Below, in pieces: positions 8,491 through 16,143 of a DNA stretch of 36,885 nucleotides (position 1 is the first letter of the stretch; each line of letters starts with the position of its first letter). The notes beneath the pieces were generated by a model. It was not told the origin of the DNA. It saw only the letters and a program-made list of their open reading frames with translations, and ran no database searches. The position numbers and the translations under genes are program-made. The DNA comes from S010-17 sp036478895 (lineage in GTDB: Bacteria; Bacteroidota; Bacteroidia; Flavobacteriales; Flavobacteriaceae), in contig JAZGEV010000067.1 in the NCBI GenBank assembly GCA_036478895.1, positions 1 through 36,885 on the forward strand, written 5' to 3'.

Positions 8491-10605
8491 ATGAAAAAAA
8501 TAGGACTATTAACACTTTTTATAACCTTTATAAGTTGTAAAAGTCAAACGACTAAAGAAATGACTACACATAAATTTACCAACGATTTAATTAAGGAAAC
8601 AAGTCCGTATTTATTACAACATGCTCACAACCCAGTAAATTGGTATGCATGGAATGATGAAACACTTGCTTTAGCCAAAAAAGAAAATAAATTAATTCTT
8701 ATATCTGTTGGCTATGCCGCTTGTCATTGGTGCCATGTGATGGAACACGAAAGTTTTGAAGATGAATACACTGCAGAAATAATGAATGAAAATTACATTT
8801 GTATTAAAGTAGATCGTGAAGAACGACCAGATGTAGATCAAATATATATGAACGCTGTACAAATAATTACAGGTCGTGGTGGTTGGCCTTTAAATTGTAT
8901 TGCAATGCCCGATGGACGACCAGTTTGGGGCGGCACGTACTTTCCAAAAAATAATTGGATCAATTATTTAAAGCAAATCGCAAAAATGTATAAGGATGAA
9001 CCTGAAAAACTAGAGGAACAAGCCAATAAATTAACCGAAGGTGTAAAATACGACGGGTTAATAAGTTATAATACCGATAAACCTGTTTTTACCAAAGAAG
9101 GCTTAAAACAAGTAGTTGTTAATTGGGAAGAATATATGGATTTACAAATGGGCGGTCGTAAAGGATCTCCAAAATTTCCAATACCCAATAACTATCAATT
9201 TTTATTGCGCTATGCTACACAAGCTAAAGATCAAAAAACACTGGATTATGTTAATTTAACTTTAACCAAAATGGCTTTTGGCGGTATAAATGATCAAATT
9301 GGAGGCGGTTTTGCACGTTACTCGGTAGATAAACGCTGGCATGTACCACATTTTGAAAAAATGCTGTATGATAATGGGCAACTCGTTAGTTTATACGCCA
9401 ATGCTTTTGTAGCGACAAAAAACAACTTATACAAAGAAACTGTTTACCAAACCACACAATTTATTGAACGTGAACTCATGAACGATATTGGTGCTTTCTA
9501 TTCTTCGCTCGATGCCGATAGTGATAATGACAAAGGTGAACTTGAAGAAGGTGCTTTTTATGTTTGGAAAAAAGAGGAATTAAAACAAATTTTAAAATCC
9601 GATTTTGATTTATTTGCCGAATATTACAATGTAAACGCAAACGGTTTATGGGAACACGGCAACTATAATTTAATACGAACTCGCTCTAAAGAAGAATTTT
9701 GTAGCGAGCATAATATCACAGTTGCTCAATTATCTGATAAAGATAAAAAATGGAAAAAACTATTATTAAAAGAACGTGATAAACGTGTAAGACCAAGATT
9801 AGACGATAAAATTTTAACATCTTGGAATGCTTTAATGTTAAAAGGATACATTAATGCTTATACGGCTTTTAACGATCCTCATTTTTTGGATGTTGCTATA
9901 AAGAATGCTAATTTTTTATCTCGTATTCAATTAAAATCCGATGGTGGTTTATACCGAAATTATAAAAATGGAAAAAGCACAATTGATGCCTATTTGGAAG
10001 ATTATGCCACAGTTGCCGATGCTTTTATTAGTTTATATGAAATCACCTTAAACGAAAAATGGTTACAACTAGCCAAACAATTAACCGATTATAGTTTCGA
10101 TCACTTTTTTGATGATAAATCGCGCATGTTTTTCTTCACTTCCGATGAACAAACAGATTTGATTACCCGTAAAATGGACACCGATGATAATGTAATACCA
10201 TCTTCAAATTCTATTACAGCTCTAAATTTATTTAAATTAGGTCATTATTATTCCAACGGTAGTTATTTAGCAACAGCTCAAGCGATGTTGAACAATGTGA
10301 AGAACAAGAAAATGCAATACGGCGCTGGAGCTTCTAACTGGTTTATTTTATACAGTAATTTTATTGGTAATTTTTACGAAGTTGCCATTGTTGGTGAAGA
10401 TGCTTTAGAAAAAGTGAAAGCTATTAATAAAACCTATCTACCAAACAAATTAATTGCTGGAAGCTTCACCGAAAGTAATTTACCGCTTTTAAAACATCGT
10501 TTTATTAAAGACGATACTACTATTTTTATTTGTGTTGATGGTGCTTGTCAAATGCCGACTAATAACACCAAAAAAGCTTTGGAATTGATGAATGTAGGTT
10601 ATTAA
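8491..10605 (+). CDS. Thioredoxin-domain/DUF255 protein, SPATA20-YyaL family, lipoprotein form
   Basis: The product has 704 residues. Residues 1-16 form a lipoprotein signal with Cys at position 16 (TFISC), so the protein is probably lipidated and outside the cytoplasm. The thioredoxin-like domain starts near residue 30 (NDLIKETSPYLLQHAHNPV) and holds C78-H-W-C81 in GYAACHWCHVMEHESFED, then VDREERPDVDQIY and GGWPLNC. The remainder is the alpha/alpha barrel-like part shared with six-hairpin glycosidases (DDKILTSWNALMLKGY, YLEDYA). The family is widespread, but its reaction is not established; a redox or sugar-related role is only inferred. It stands alone and ends 15 nt before a terminator hairpin. 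Confidence 0.9.
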   Translation: MKKIGLLTLFITFISCKSQTTKEMTTHKFTNDLIKETSPYLLQHAHNPVNWYAWNDETLALAKKENKLILISVGYAACHWCHVMEHESFEDEYTAEIMNENYICIKVDREERPDVDQIYMNAVQIITGRGGWPLNCIAMPDGRPVWGGTYFPKNNWINYLKQIAKMYKDEPEKLEEQANKLTEGVKYDGLISYNTDKPVFTKEGLKQVVVNWEEYMDLQMGGRKGSPKFPIPNNYQFLLRYATQAKDQKTLDYVNLTLTKMAFGGINDQIGGGFARYSVDKRWHVPHFEKMLYDNGQLVSLYANAFVATKNNLYKETVYQTTQFIERELMNDIGAFYSSLDADSDNDKGELEEGAFYVWKKEELKQILKSDFDLFAEYYNVNANGLWEHGNYNLIRTRSKEEFCSEHNITVAQLSDKDKKWKKLLLKERDKRVRPRLDDKILTSWNALMLKGYINAYTAFNDPHFLDVAIKNANFLSRIQLKSDGGLYRNYKNGKSTIDAYLEDYATVADAFISLYEITLNEKWLQLAKQLTDYSFDHFFDDKSRMFFFTSDEQTDLITRKMDTDDNVIPSSNSITALNLFKLGHYYSNGSYLATAQAMLNNVKNKKMQYGAGASNWFILYSNFIGNFYEVAIVGEDALEKVKAINKTYLPNKLIAGSFTESNLPLLKHRFIKDDTTIFICVDGACQMPTNNTKKALELMNVGY

Positions 10606-10616
10606 AAAACTCTCAT

Positions 10617-10653
10617 AAAAAGTCAGGGCTTCACTTGGAGTGAAACCCTGACT
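10617..10653. terminator. Bidirectional terminator hairpin, copy 1 of a dispersed 33-nt palindrome
   Basis: An 8-bp stem (AGTCAGGG at 10621-10628, CCCTGACT at 10646-10653) and a 6-bp inner stem TTCACT/AGTGAA are separated by one C/A mismatch, with apex TGG. It lies 16 nt after the plus-strand gene and is flanked by A5 on the left and a T-rich tract on the right, so it can stop both strands. A near copy is at 35794-35826. Confidence 0.75.
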
Positions 10654-10676
10654 TGTTTTAACTTCTTCAAAAAAAA

Positions 10677-10707
10677 GTGATACGTTAACTTGGAGTCATC
10701 GTATCAC
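10677..10707 (-). terminator. pruA terminator
   Basis: GTGATACG and CGTATCAC make a perfect 8-bp stem, followed on the minus strand by eight T residues, 8 nt after the pruA stop. The inner loop again contains ACTTGGAGT, as in the adjacent hairpin at 10621-10653. Confidence 0.8.
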
Positions 10708-10714
10708 TAAAGTA

Positions 10715-12349
10715 TTACTGCTCCAAAAAAGGATATTTATAATCTTTTGGTGCTACAAAAGTTTCTTTTATCGTTCGGTTAGAACACCAGCGTAGTAAAT
10801 TCCATACAGAACCTGCTTTATCATTTGTTCCCGATCCACGAGCACCTCCAAACGGTTGCTGTCCTACAACTGCACCTGTTGGTTTATCATTAATATAGAA
10901 ATTCCCTGCAGCATCTTCTAATGCATCGGTTGCAATGTCTATAATATATCTATCACCACTAAAAATTGCTCCTGTTAAAGCATAAGGCGAAGTATTATTA
11001 ACCAATTCCAATGTTTCTTCCCATTTATTATCATCGTATACGTAAACGGTTAAGATTGGACCAAACAATTCAGTATGCATAGTTTTATAATCGGGTTTTT
11101 GAGCCAGAATAATGGTTGGTTCTATAAAATAACCTTTAGAGTCATCGTAATTTCCTCCAATAATTACCTCAGCTTCTGGATCGCGTTTGGCATCATCAAT
11201 AAAATTAGCTAATTTTTTAAATGCTCTAGCATCAATTACGGCATTTACAAAGTTTGATGTATCATCGGGTGCACCCATTTTTATATCCTTCATATCGGCT
11301 TCCACAAATTTGCGTACATCGTTCCATTTACTTTTTGGAATGTAAGCTCTAGAAGCTGCAGAACATTTTTGCCCTTGATATTCAAAAGCACCACGCGTCA
11401 TTGCTGTTGCTACTTGTTTTGCATCGGCGGAAGCATGCATCCAAATAAAATCTTTTCCACCAGTTTCTCCAACTATTCTTGGATACGAATGGTATTTTCC
11501 TTTGTTTACATTGGTACCAATATTATCCCAAAAACTATTAAAAACACCTGTTGATCCTGTAAAGTGAATGCCACCAAAATCTTTATGGTCTAGCAACACA
11601 TCGGTAATCATAGCCGAATCTCCAGTTACCATATTTATAACGCCATCTGGCACACCAGCTTCTTTAAATAATTCCATCAAAACTTGCGCAGAATAAACTT
11701 GTGTTCTTGCTGGTTTCCAAATAACTACATTCCCCATCATTGCTGGTGCTGCAGATAAATTTGCTGCAATAGACGTAAAGTTAAATGGTGTAATGGCATA
11801 AACAAATCCTTCTAAAGGTCTGTATTCCATACGGTTCCAAATTCCTGGTGCGGAAATAGGCTGATTCTGATAAATTTCGGTCATAAACTGCACATTGAAT
11901 CTAAAGAAATCGATCAATTCACAAGCAGCATCAATTTCCGCTTGCATTACGTTTTTAGATTGTGCAATCATTGTAGCAGCATTCAGTTTTGCTCGGTATG
12001 GACCAGCTAATAAATCGGCTGCTTTTAAGAAAATTGCCGCGCGACTTTCCCAAGGCATTTTTGCCCAAGATTTACGTGCTTCCATAGCTGTTTTTATGGC
12101 TAACTCAATGTGTTTTTTTTCGGCTTTGTGATATTTTCCTACGGTATGTTTTATATCGTGTGGCGGATGAATAGACGTTGTGTCGCCTGTTCTTATTTCT
12201 TCACTACCTATATAAAAAGGAATGTCTACTTTTTGGTTGTACATTTTTTTGTACATCGCAAGCAATTCAATACGTTCCGCACTGTTTGGTGCGTACGATT
12301 TAACGGGTTCATTAATTGCTGGTGGTACGTTATAAAATCCTGTTGCCAT
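10715..12349 (-). CDS. pruA: 1-pyrroline-5-carboxylate dehydrogenase
   Basis: This enzyme oxidises P5C/glutamate semialdehyde to glutamate with NAD+, the second step of proline breakdown. The 544 residues match the single-function ALDH4A1-like form, not the fused bacterial PutA. The nucleophile is C329 in YQGQKCSAASRAY; the base-region glutamate is in IVGETGGKDF; NAD-site residues GSTGVF and WKPAR are present, and the C-terminal oligomer segment GAVVGQQPFGGARGSGTNDK is typical of the subfamily. No proline dehydrogenase gene is beside it. It is transcribed alone, toward the 8491-10605 gene, ending in two tandem hairpins. Confidence 0.96.
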   Translation of the reverse strand: MATGFYNVPPAINEPVKSYAPNSAERIELLAMYKKMYNQKVDIPFYIGSEEIRTGDTTSIHPPHDIKHTVGKYHKAEKKHIELAIKTAMEARKSWAKMPWESRAAIFLKAADLLAGPYRAKLNAATMIAQSKNVMQAEIDAACELIDFFRFNVQFMTEIYQNQPISAPGIWNRMEYRPLEGFVYAITPFNFTSIAANLSAAPAMMGNVVIWKPARTQVYSAQVLMELFKEAGVPDGVINMVTGDSAMITDVLLDHKDFGGIHFTGSTGVFNSFWDNIGTNVNKGKYHSYPRIVGETGGKDFIWMHASADAKQVATAMTRGAFEYQGQKCSAASRAYIPKSKWNDVRKFVEADMKDIKMGAPDDTSNFVNAVIDARAFKKLANFIDDAKRDPEAEVIIGGNYDDSKGYFIEPTIILAQKPDYKTMHTELFGPILTVYVYDDNKWEETLELVNNTSPYALTGAIFSGDRYIIDIATDALEDAAGNFYINDKPTGAVVGQQPFGGARGSGTNDKAGSVWNLLRWCSNRTIKETFVAPKDYKYPFLEQ

Positions 12350-12472
12350 ATGGTTATATTTTGGTTTGAATAGTTTAAATTTGTGGTGTAAAGTTAGTGA
12401 TTTTTTTATTACCTATATTCTGTATTAAAATTAAAATCTATAACAGTAAAATTGATATTTAACCCTGACAGC

Positions 12473-12512
12473 GTTTGAAACCTTAATTTAATACTACGGT
12501 TTGAAACCTTAA
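12473..12512. repeat. Direct repeat pair GTTTGAAACCTTAA
   Basis: The 14-mer GTTTGAAACCTTAA occurs at 12473-12486 and 12499-12512, a 26-bp period, just before the palindrome at 12516. It resembles decayed GTTTGAAACC-type intergenic palindromes of flavobacteria. It lies in the 215-bp spacer between divergent pruA and the NRDE gene. Confidence 0.6.
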
Positions 12513-12515
12513 ACC

Positions 12516-12548
12516 AACTCTACTAGGGTTTTAAACCCTAGTAGAGTT
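12516..12548. repeat. Perfect palindrome with 16-bp arms (CTACTAGGG family)
   Basis: The arms AACTCTACTAGGGTTT and AAACCCTAGTAGAGTT match exactly around one central T. It ends 16 nt before the NRDE gene start, so a transcript from upstream would carry a strong hairpin near the start codon. The 13-mer CTACTAGGGTTTT recurs at 20157-20169. Confidence 0.85.
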
Positions 12549-12564
12549 CTTACTACAAAATATA

Positions 12565-13293
12565 ATGTGCACAGTAACTTACATTCCAACATCTAAAAAT
12601 AATTTTATTTTAACATCTAGTAGAGATGTGCCTTTTGCAAGGGAAAAAGCCTTGTTTCCAAAAGAATATTTGGATGGCGATGTAAAAATTACGTACCCAA
12701 AAGACGGAAAAGCATCTGGCACTTGGATAGGTCACAGCTCAAAAAAACGCTTAATTTGTTTGTTAAATGGTGGTTTTAAAAATCACTATGTAACTGGAAA
12801 TTCTAAAACCATCTATCGGAAAAGTCGTGGTTTAATTGTTTTGGATTTATTAAAAAAACACGACATTTATTCGGCTTTAAACAACATTGATTTACTTGAA
12901 ATTGAACCATTTACTTTGGTTATTGTGGATTATGCTTCGACAAGCTCAAAAACAAATTTGACTGACTCAATTATTGAATCAAATACTAATTTACAATTGA
13001 TAGAATTTGTTTGGGATGGAAAAACAAAACATCTTAAAAAATTACCTCAAAAAAATTACATTTGGTCATCGGCTACATTATATGATGCTAAAATGAAACA
13101 CTTGCGTGAAGATTGGTTTGCCGATAAAAAAGAATACACATCAAAATCTATTTTAGATTTTCATCATAAAGCTGGAAATGGTGATTCTACCGTTGCTGTT
13201 ATTATGAAACGAGAAAAAGTAGGAACTGTTAGTATTACGCAGGTTTGTAAAACTAACGATGATATCTTGATGAATTATGAGGAAATTAACTAA
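12565..13293 (+). CDS. NRDE/TANGO2-like protein
   Basis: The product has 242 residues. It begins MCTVTYIP, with Cys2 as expected for the Ntn-hydrolase-like NRDE family (TANGO2), and has the family motif SSRDVPFAREKALFP where NRDE is replaced by SRDV. GTWIGHSSKKRLICLLNGGF is the conserved glycine-rich segment. Bacterial members have no firmly established reaction; links to heme or lipid handling come from animal work and are not shown here. The gene is divergent from pruA and overlaps the end of apaG by 8 bp in a convergent arrangement. No promoter box was seen; a strong palindrome lies immediately upstream. Confidence 0.8.
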   Translation: MCTVTYIPTSKNNFILTSSRDVPFAREKALFPKEYLDGDVKITYPKDGKASGTWIGHSSKKRLICLLNGGFKNHYVTGNSKTIYRKSRGLIVLDLLKKHDIYSALNNIDLLEIEPFTLVIVDYASTSSKTNLTDSIIESNTNLQLIEFVWDGKTKHLKKLPQKNYIWSSATLYDAKMKHLREDWFADKKEYTSKSILDFHHKAGNGDSTVAVIMKREKVGTVSITQVCKTNDDILMNYEEIN

Positions 13294-13672
13294 GCGTTTT
13301 AGGAACAATTAATTGAAACGTAGGAATGCTAACTTTAAATTCTTTAGATGTATTAATTGCAATCATATTATAAAATCCATTCATAGCGCCAATGGGCGAA
13401 TTTAATACCGAAAAAGAATTGTAACTGTATTTTTCTTGTGGATTTAAAATGGGTTGTTTACCTATAACGCCATCGCCTTTTACGATATTTACATCATTTA
13501 ATGAATCGTATATATTCCAATGACGACTTACCAATTGCACCAATTCATCTGTTTGGTTCTCAATGGTTATAACATAACTAAAAACATATTGCAACGTGTG
13601 TTTTTGAAACTGATTACCTTCAAAATTAGTCTTTACAGAAATTTTAATACCGTTTGTTATTTGTTGAACCAT
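13286..13672 (-). CDS. apaG: ApaG-family protein
   Basis: This 128-residue protein matches the ApaG length and pattern: an immunoglobulin-like beta fold with YVITIENQTDELVQLVSRHW, GVIGKQPILNPQEKYSY and a LNSPIGAMNGFYNM segment. ApaG has been linked to cobalt/magnesium resistance and dinucleotide polyphosphate levels in enterobacteria, but its biochemical role is unclear. It starts 18 nt after the Rrf2 regulator stop, so the two form an operon; its 3' end overlaps the convergent NRDE gene by 8 bp. The family assignment is good. Confidence 0.9.
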   Translation of the reverse strand: MVQQITNGIKISVKTNFEGNQFQKHTLQYVFSYVITIENQTDELVQLVSRHWNIYDSLNDVNIVKGDGVIGKQPILNPQEKYSYNSFSVLNSPIGAMNGFYNMIAINTSKEFKVSIPTFQLIVPKTLS

Positions 13673-13690
13673 ATAAGGCTAATTTACAAA

Positions 13691-14128
13691 TTAATTTTCT
13701 AAAAACAAAAATGATTTTCCATCTTTTGTTTCTTTGGCAAACTGGGCTATGGTTTTATCACCCATTCCATCAATCATTGCTTTTTTAAATGGTGCTACCA
13801 TATGATGGATTGCACAAGGATTATCATCACCACAACGTTCTAATCCTAAAAAACATGCTTTAAATAAATCGATACCTTCGGTACACGCTACAATATCCAA
13901 CATAGAATTTTGATTATTTTTTGGTGTTAAATAAAATCCACCATTTGGTCCTTTTGAAGAAGAAATCAATCCCTTTTTAACCAAACTTTGCAGTATTTTT
14001 GCTAAAAAAGGCGCAGGAACTTTTATAATATTTGCCACTTCTTTGGATCCTATTTTTTTATCTTCATTGGTATGAATGGCTAAATATAAAACCGATCGGA
14101 TGGCGTATTTACTTAAATTTGTTAACAT
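13691..14128 (-). CDS. Rrf2-family transcription regulator with Fe-S-type cysteines
   Basis: The 145-residue protein has an N-terminal winged helix (LSKYAIRSVLYLAIH, then VPAPFLAKILQSLVKKGLI and the wing SSKGPNGGFYL). The C-terminal part has C92, C99 and C105 in ACFLGLERCGDDNPC, close to the IscR/NsrR three-cysteine iron-sulfur site, so it probably senses Fe-S status, nitric oxide or redox state. An extra Cys82 precedes the site. It leads a two-gene operon with apaG and is divergent from truA. A TATATTTG box ends only 4 nt before its ATG, implying a leaderless or nearly leaderless mRNA. Confidence 0.92.
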   Translation of the reverse strand: MLTNLSKYAIRSVLYLAIHTNEDKKIGSKEVANIIKVPAPFLAKILQSLVKKGLISSSKGPNGGFYLTPKNNQNSMLDIVACTEGIDLFKACFLGLERCGDDNPCAIHHMVAPFKKAMIDGMGDKTIAQFAKETKDGKSFLFLEN

Positions 14129-14132
14129 TCTA

Positions 14133-14140
14133 CAAATATA
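14133..14140 (-). promoter_or_regulatory. -7 promoter box (TATATTTG) of the Rrf2 gene
   Basis: The minus strand reads TATATTTG, then TAGA, then ATG. If the box is centred at -7, transcription would start at or next to the start codon. No -33 TTG was seen. Confidence 0.5.
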
Positions 14141-14198
14141 AGCGCTATTTTTCTCTTTTTATGTTAAAAATCAAAATTATCAAACCCAAAAAATAACT

Positions 14199-14206
14199 TA
14201 CTTTTG
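14199..14206 (+). promoter_or_regulatory. -7 promoter box (TACTTTTG) of the TruA-family gene
   Basis: TACTTTTG fits TAnnTTTG and ends 7 nt before the ATG at 14214, so the predicted leader is only a few nucleotides. It is divergent from the Rrf2 promoter 58 bp away. Confidence 0.5.
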
Positions 14207-14213
14207 TTCTCTA

Positions 14214-14993
14214 ATGAAAAGATATTTTTACATCATACGCATGCAGTTTTTAGGATTTCGTTTTCACGGATGGCAAAAACAACAAGATGTTAAAACCTTA
14301 CAAGGTCACGTTGAAAAGACCTTGAAATTTGTTTTGGGAAAAGGCAAAGCAAAAGTTTTAGGCTCTGGGCGAACAGATGCACGAGTCTCGGCAAATGATT
14401 TCCCCATGGAATTGTTTATTTATGAAGAAATAACCGATTTAGATCAGTTTTTAATCGATTTTAATAGCAACTTACCCAATGATATTAAAGCACTTTCGGT
14501 TATAGAAACCGATGAAAAGTTTAATATTATAAACAATGCAAAAATTAAAGAATACCTGTACTTTTTCTCTTTTGGTTCTAAAAATCATCCTTTTGCAGCA
14601 CCCATTTTAACGTGTTTTTATGAAGAACTCGATTTGGAATTAATGAAACAAGGCGCAGCGCTTTTTAAAGGACATCATTGGTTTAAACATTATTGTACCA
14701 AACCAACTGAGTTTGCTAACTACAATCGTGAAATAACCGTAAGTGAAATTGAAGAAAACACCATTTATTCTGCCAATTTTTTTCCAGAAAAAACATATGT
14801 GTATCGTATAAAAAGCAGAGGTTTTTTAAGAAATCAGGTTCGTTTAATTATGGGGACACTTTTTAGATTAGGACAAGGAGAAATAAGCTTAGAATTTATA
14901 GAAAAATCATTAATAGAACACAGTATAGATCGTCCATTACCATTTGTAGCACCAGCTTCTGGTTTGATACTTTATCATGTGGATTTTATATAA
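14214..14993 (+). CDS. TruA-family tRNA pseudouridine synthase (divergent paralogue)
   Basis: The product has 259 residues with the whole TruA fold. The catalytic Asp lies in GSGRTDARVSA, the loop that usually reads GAGRTDAGVHA. FRFHGWQKQQ and the conserved Tyr in IKEYLYFFSF are present, as are GFLRNQVRLIMGTLFRLGQG and the end APASGLILYHVDF. Canonical TruA modifies U38-U40 of tRNA anticodon arms. The altered catalytic loop and N-terminus suggest the second TruA-like protein often found in Bacteroidota rather than the housekeeping copy, so no symbol is given. It has its own promoter box and ends 2 nt before a convergent small gene. Confidence 0.85.
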   Translation: MKRYFYIIRMQFLGFRFHGWQKQQDVKTLQGHVEKTLKFVLGKGKAKVLGSGRTDARVSANDFPMELFIYEEITDLDQFLIDFNSNLPNDIKALSVIETDEKFNIINNAKIKEYLYFFSFGSKNHPFAAPILTCFYEELDLELMKQGAALFKGHHWFKHYCTKPTEFANYNREITVSEIEENTIYSANFFPEKTYVYRIKSRGFLRNQVRLIMGTLFRLGQGEISLEFIEKSLIEHSIDRPLPFVAPASGLILYHVDFI

Positions 14994-14995
14994 TA

Positions 14996-15223
14996 TCACC
15001 TCGCAGCCTCAAAACAATACGCATGTAAATGTGTTAATGCCACTATTTTTGCAGGCTTTGTTGCCGTTGCTTCAAAAACATACACAGCATTGGTTTTGAA
15101 ATTTTGCCATTGATATGATAAAGAAATAACCACACCATTACCATCTGTTTGAAAACTTTCTTCATCTTTATGACAAGATATCACAAAGAGGAATAATGCA
15201 ATTGTTATAATTATTTTTTTCAT
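14996..15223 (-). CDS. Small lipoprotein, unrecognised
   Basis: The ORF encodes 75 residues. Residues 1-17 (MKKIIITIALFLFVISC) form a convincing lipoprotein signal with Cys17; the rest is a 58-residue soluble domain with NGVVISLSYQWQNF and a histidine/cysteine-containing end (LTHLHAYCFEAAR). I do not recognise the family. It is convergent with the TruA-family gene (2 nt between stops) and follows the 96-residue ORF by 9 nt, so the two are probably one unit. Its short size could mean truncation, but no continuing frame was found. Confidence 0.6.
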   Translation of the reverse strand: MKKIIITIALFLFVISCHKDEESFQTDGNGVVISLSYQWQNFKTNAVYVFEATATKPAKIVALTHLHAYCFEAAR

Positions 15224-15232
15224 AATTATTTT

Positions 15233-15523
15233 TTAAAGATTAATTTTATAAATCAAATTATCAATTTTGGTTGTGGTAACTTTTTTAATTAATTGACCAG
15301 AAGGCAGTTTTAAATCCTCTTCCATCCTAATGCCTTTTAAAGAATGTGTTTCTATATCATACCAAAATAATATGCTTTGTATCAATTTATTATTAACATC
15401 ATATAATTTAGTGCCTACAATTCTTTCTAAACTTTTATCTATTAAAGTAACTGTTTCTTTTGTTAATCTAGAATCAATTTCAGTAAAAGGCATTCGTAAA
15501 TCTACGAAATTTTCATCCTTCAC
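15233..15523 (-). CDS. Unrecognised 96-residue protein, possibly a gene remnant
   Basis: The ORF starts at an ATG directly after an in-frame TGA, and has no signal peptide. It is charged, with VDLRMPFTEID, SILFWYDIETHSLKGI and KVTTTKIDNLIYKINL, a mix of beta-type strands. It looks like a C-terminal piece of a larger secreted or lipoprotein domain, because it begins abruptly and its upstream side is a decayed palindromic repeat (15563-15630). A real small gene cotranscribed with the lipoprotein 9 nt downstream is equally possible. The family is unknown. Confidence 0.45.
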   Translation of the reverse strand: MKDENFVDLRMPFTEIDSRLTKETVTLIDKSLERIVGTKLYDVNNKLIQSILFWYDIETHSLKGIRMEEDLKLPSGQLIKKVTTTKIDNLIYKINL

Positions 15524-15562
15524 TTTTTAAACACAGGACAAACTCACACTTTTATTTTTCAC

Positions 15563-15630
15563 AATCATACCTGCGATTACAGGAATTCATATAATAGTTT
15601 TATTAGATTCCTGTTTTCACAGGAATGACA
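15563..15630. repeat. Decayed copy of the CATTCCTG...CAGGAAT palindromic element
   Basis: The two halves (about 15565-15588 and 15606-15630) are imperfect inverted repeats with the cores CCTGCGATTACAGGAAT and ATTCCTGTTTTCACAGGAAT. They have the same design as the intact element at 17496-17560 but several mismatches. It lies in the 266-bp spacer before the gene at 15790. Confidence 0.7.
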
Positions 15631-15789
15631 TTTGATTTTAATTACATGTTCTTCAAAATAATATGATTTTCTTTAAATAAAAGCATTCTATTATTAAAGT
15701 ATGAGTTTGCCTTGTTAAAATATACTATTCCACACAAACTTTAGCAAAAAGATTGTTTCTTTGCAAAAAATTGCACTAATTGATTCATT

Positions 15790-16143
15790 ATGTCCGTTAA
15801 CGAAAACTTAAAACAAAGCTGGGAGGAAATTCAAGAAAAGTTATCTCATAAATTTGCCGATGGTGAAAAAATAGAAGTAGATTCAATAATATATCTTATT
15901 GGTGTTCAAGAATTAGGTAAAGGTTACAAGAAATTCAAAAAAGATGAAAAAATAGCCTTAATGCATATTGCAGTTTGCCGAATTTTAGAACCTTATGGTT
16001 ACTATGAATTCAATTATTTTGATGAAGACGGATGGCCACATTACAATTTAGTGGAAGATTTACCACATTTAAAAGGCGGTGAGCAAACCGTACTTTTAAA
16101 ACAAGCCATTGTAAATTATTTTACTGAAAAAGATTTTCTGTAA
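15790..16143 (+). CDS. Hypothetical protein, probably conserved in flavobacteria
   Basis: The 117-residue cytoplasmic protein has no signal or membrane span. It is helical at first (NLKQSWEEIQEKLSHKF, then a VDSIIYLIGVQELGKG helix) and has an aromatic segment YEFNYFDEDGWPHYN followed by LPHLKGGEQTVLLKQAIVNYF. The aromatic WPHYN-LPHL segment looks conserved and could form a binding surface, but I know no function for it. It is 303 bp upstream of nrdB on the same strand. Codon and base use match the neighbours. An independent gene is likely, since the frame is closed neatly and preceded by a normal spacer. Confidence 0.75.
   Translation: MSVNENLKQSWEEIQEKLSHKFADGEKIEVDSIIYLIGVQELGKGYKKFKKDEKIALMHIAVCRILEPYGYYEFNYFDEDGWPHYNLVEDLPHLKGGEQTVLLKQAIVNYFTEKDFL

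Noticed and set aside
12110..12373. 87-residue plus-strand ORF over the pruA start
   Set aside because: It is antisense to well-conserved pruA sequence and its composition is that of a shadow frame.
13286..13293. 8-bp convergent overlap of the NRDE gene and apaG
   Set aside because: Short convergent overlaps are ordinary in compact bacterial genomes.
14996..15523. A single frameshifted gene covering both small ORFs
   Set aside because: The downstream ORF starts with its own lipoprotein signal, so joining the two would place a signal peptide in the middle.
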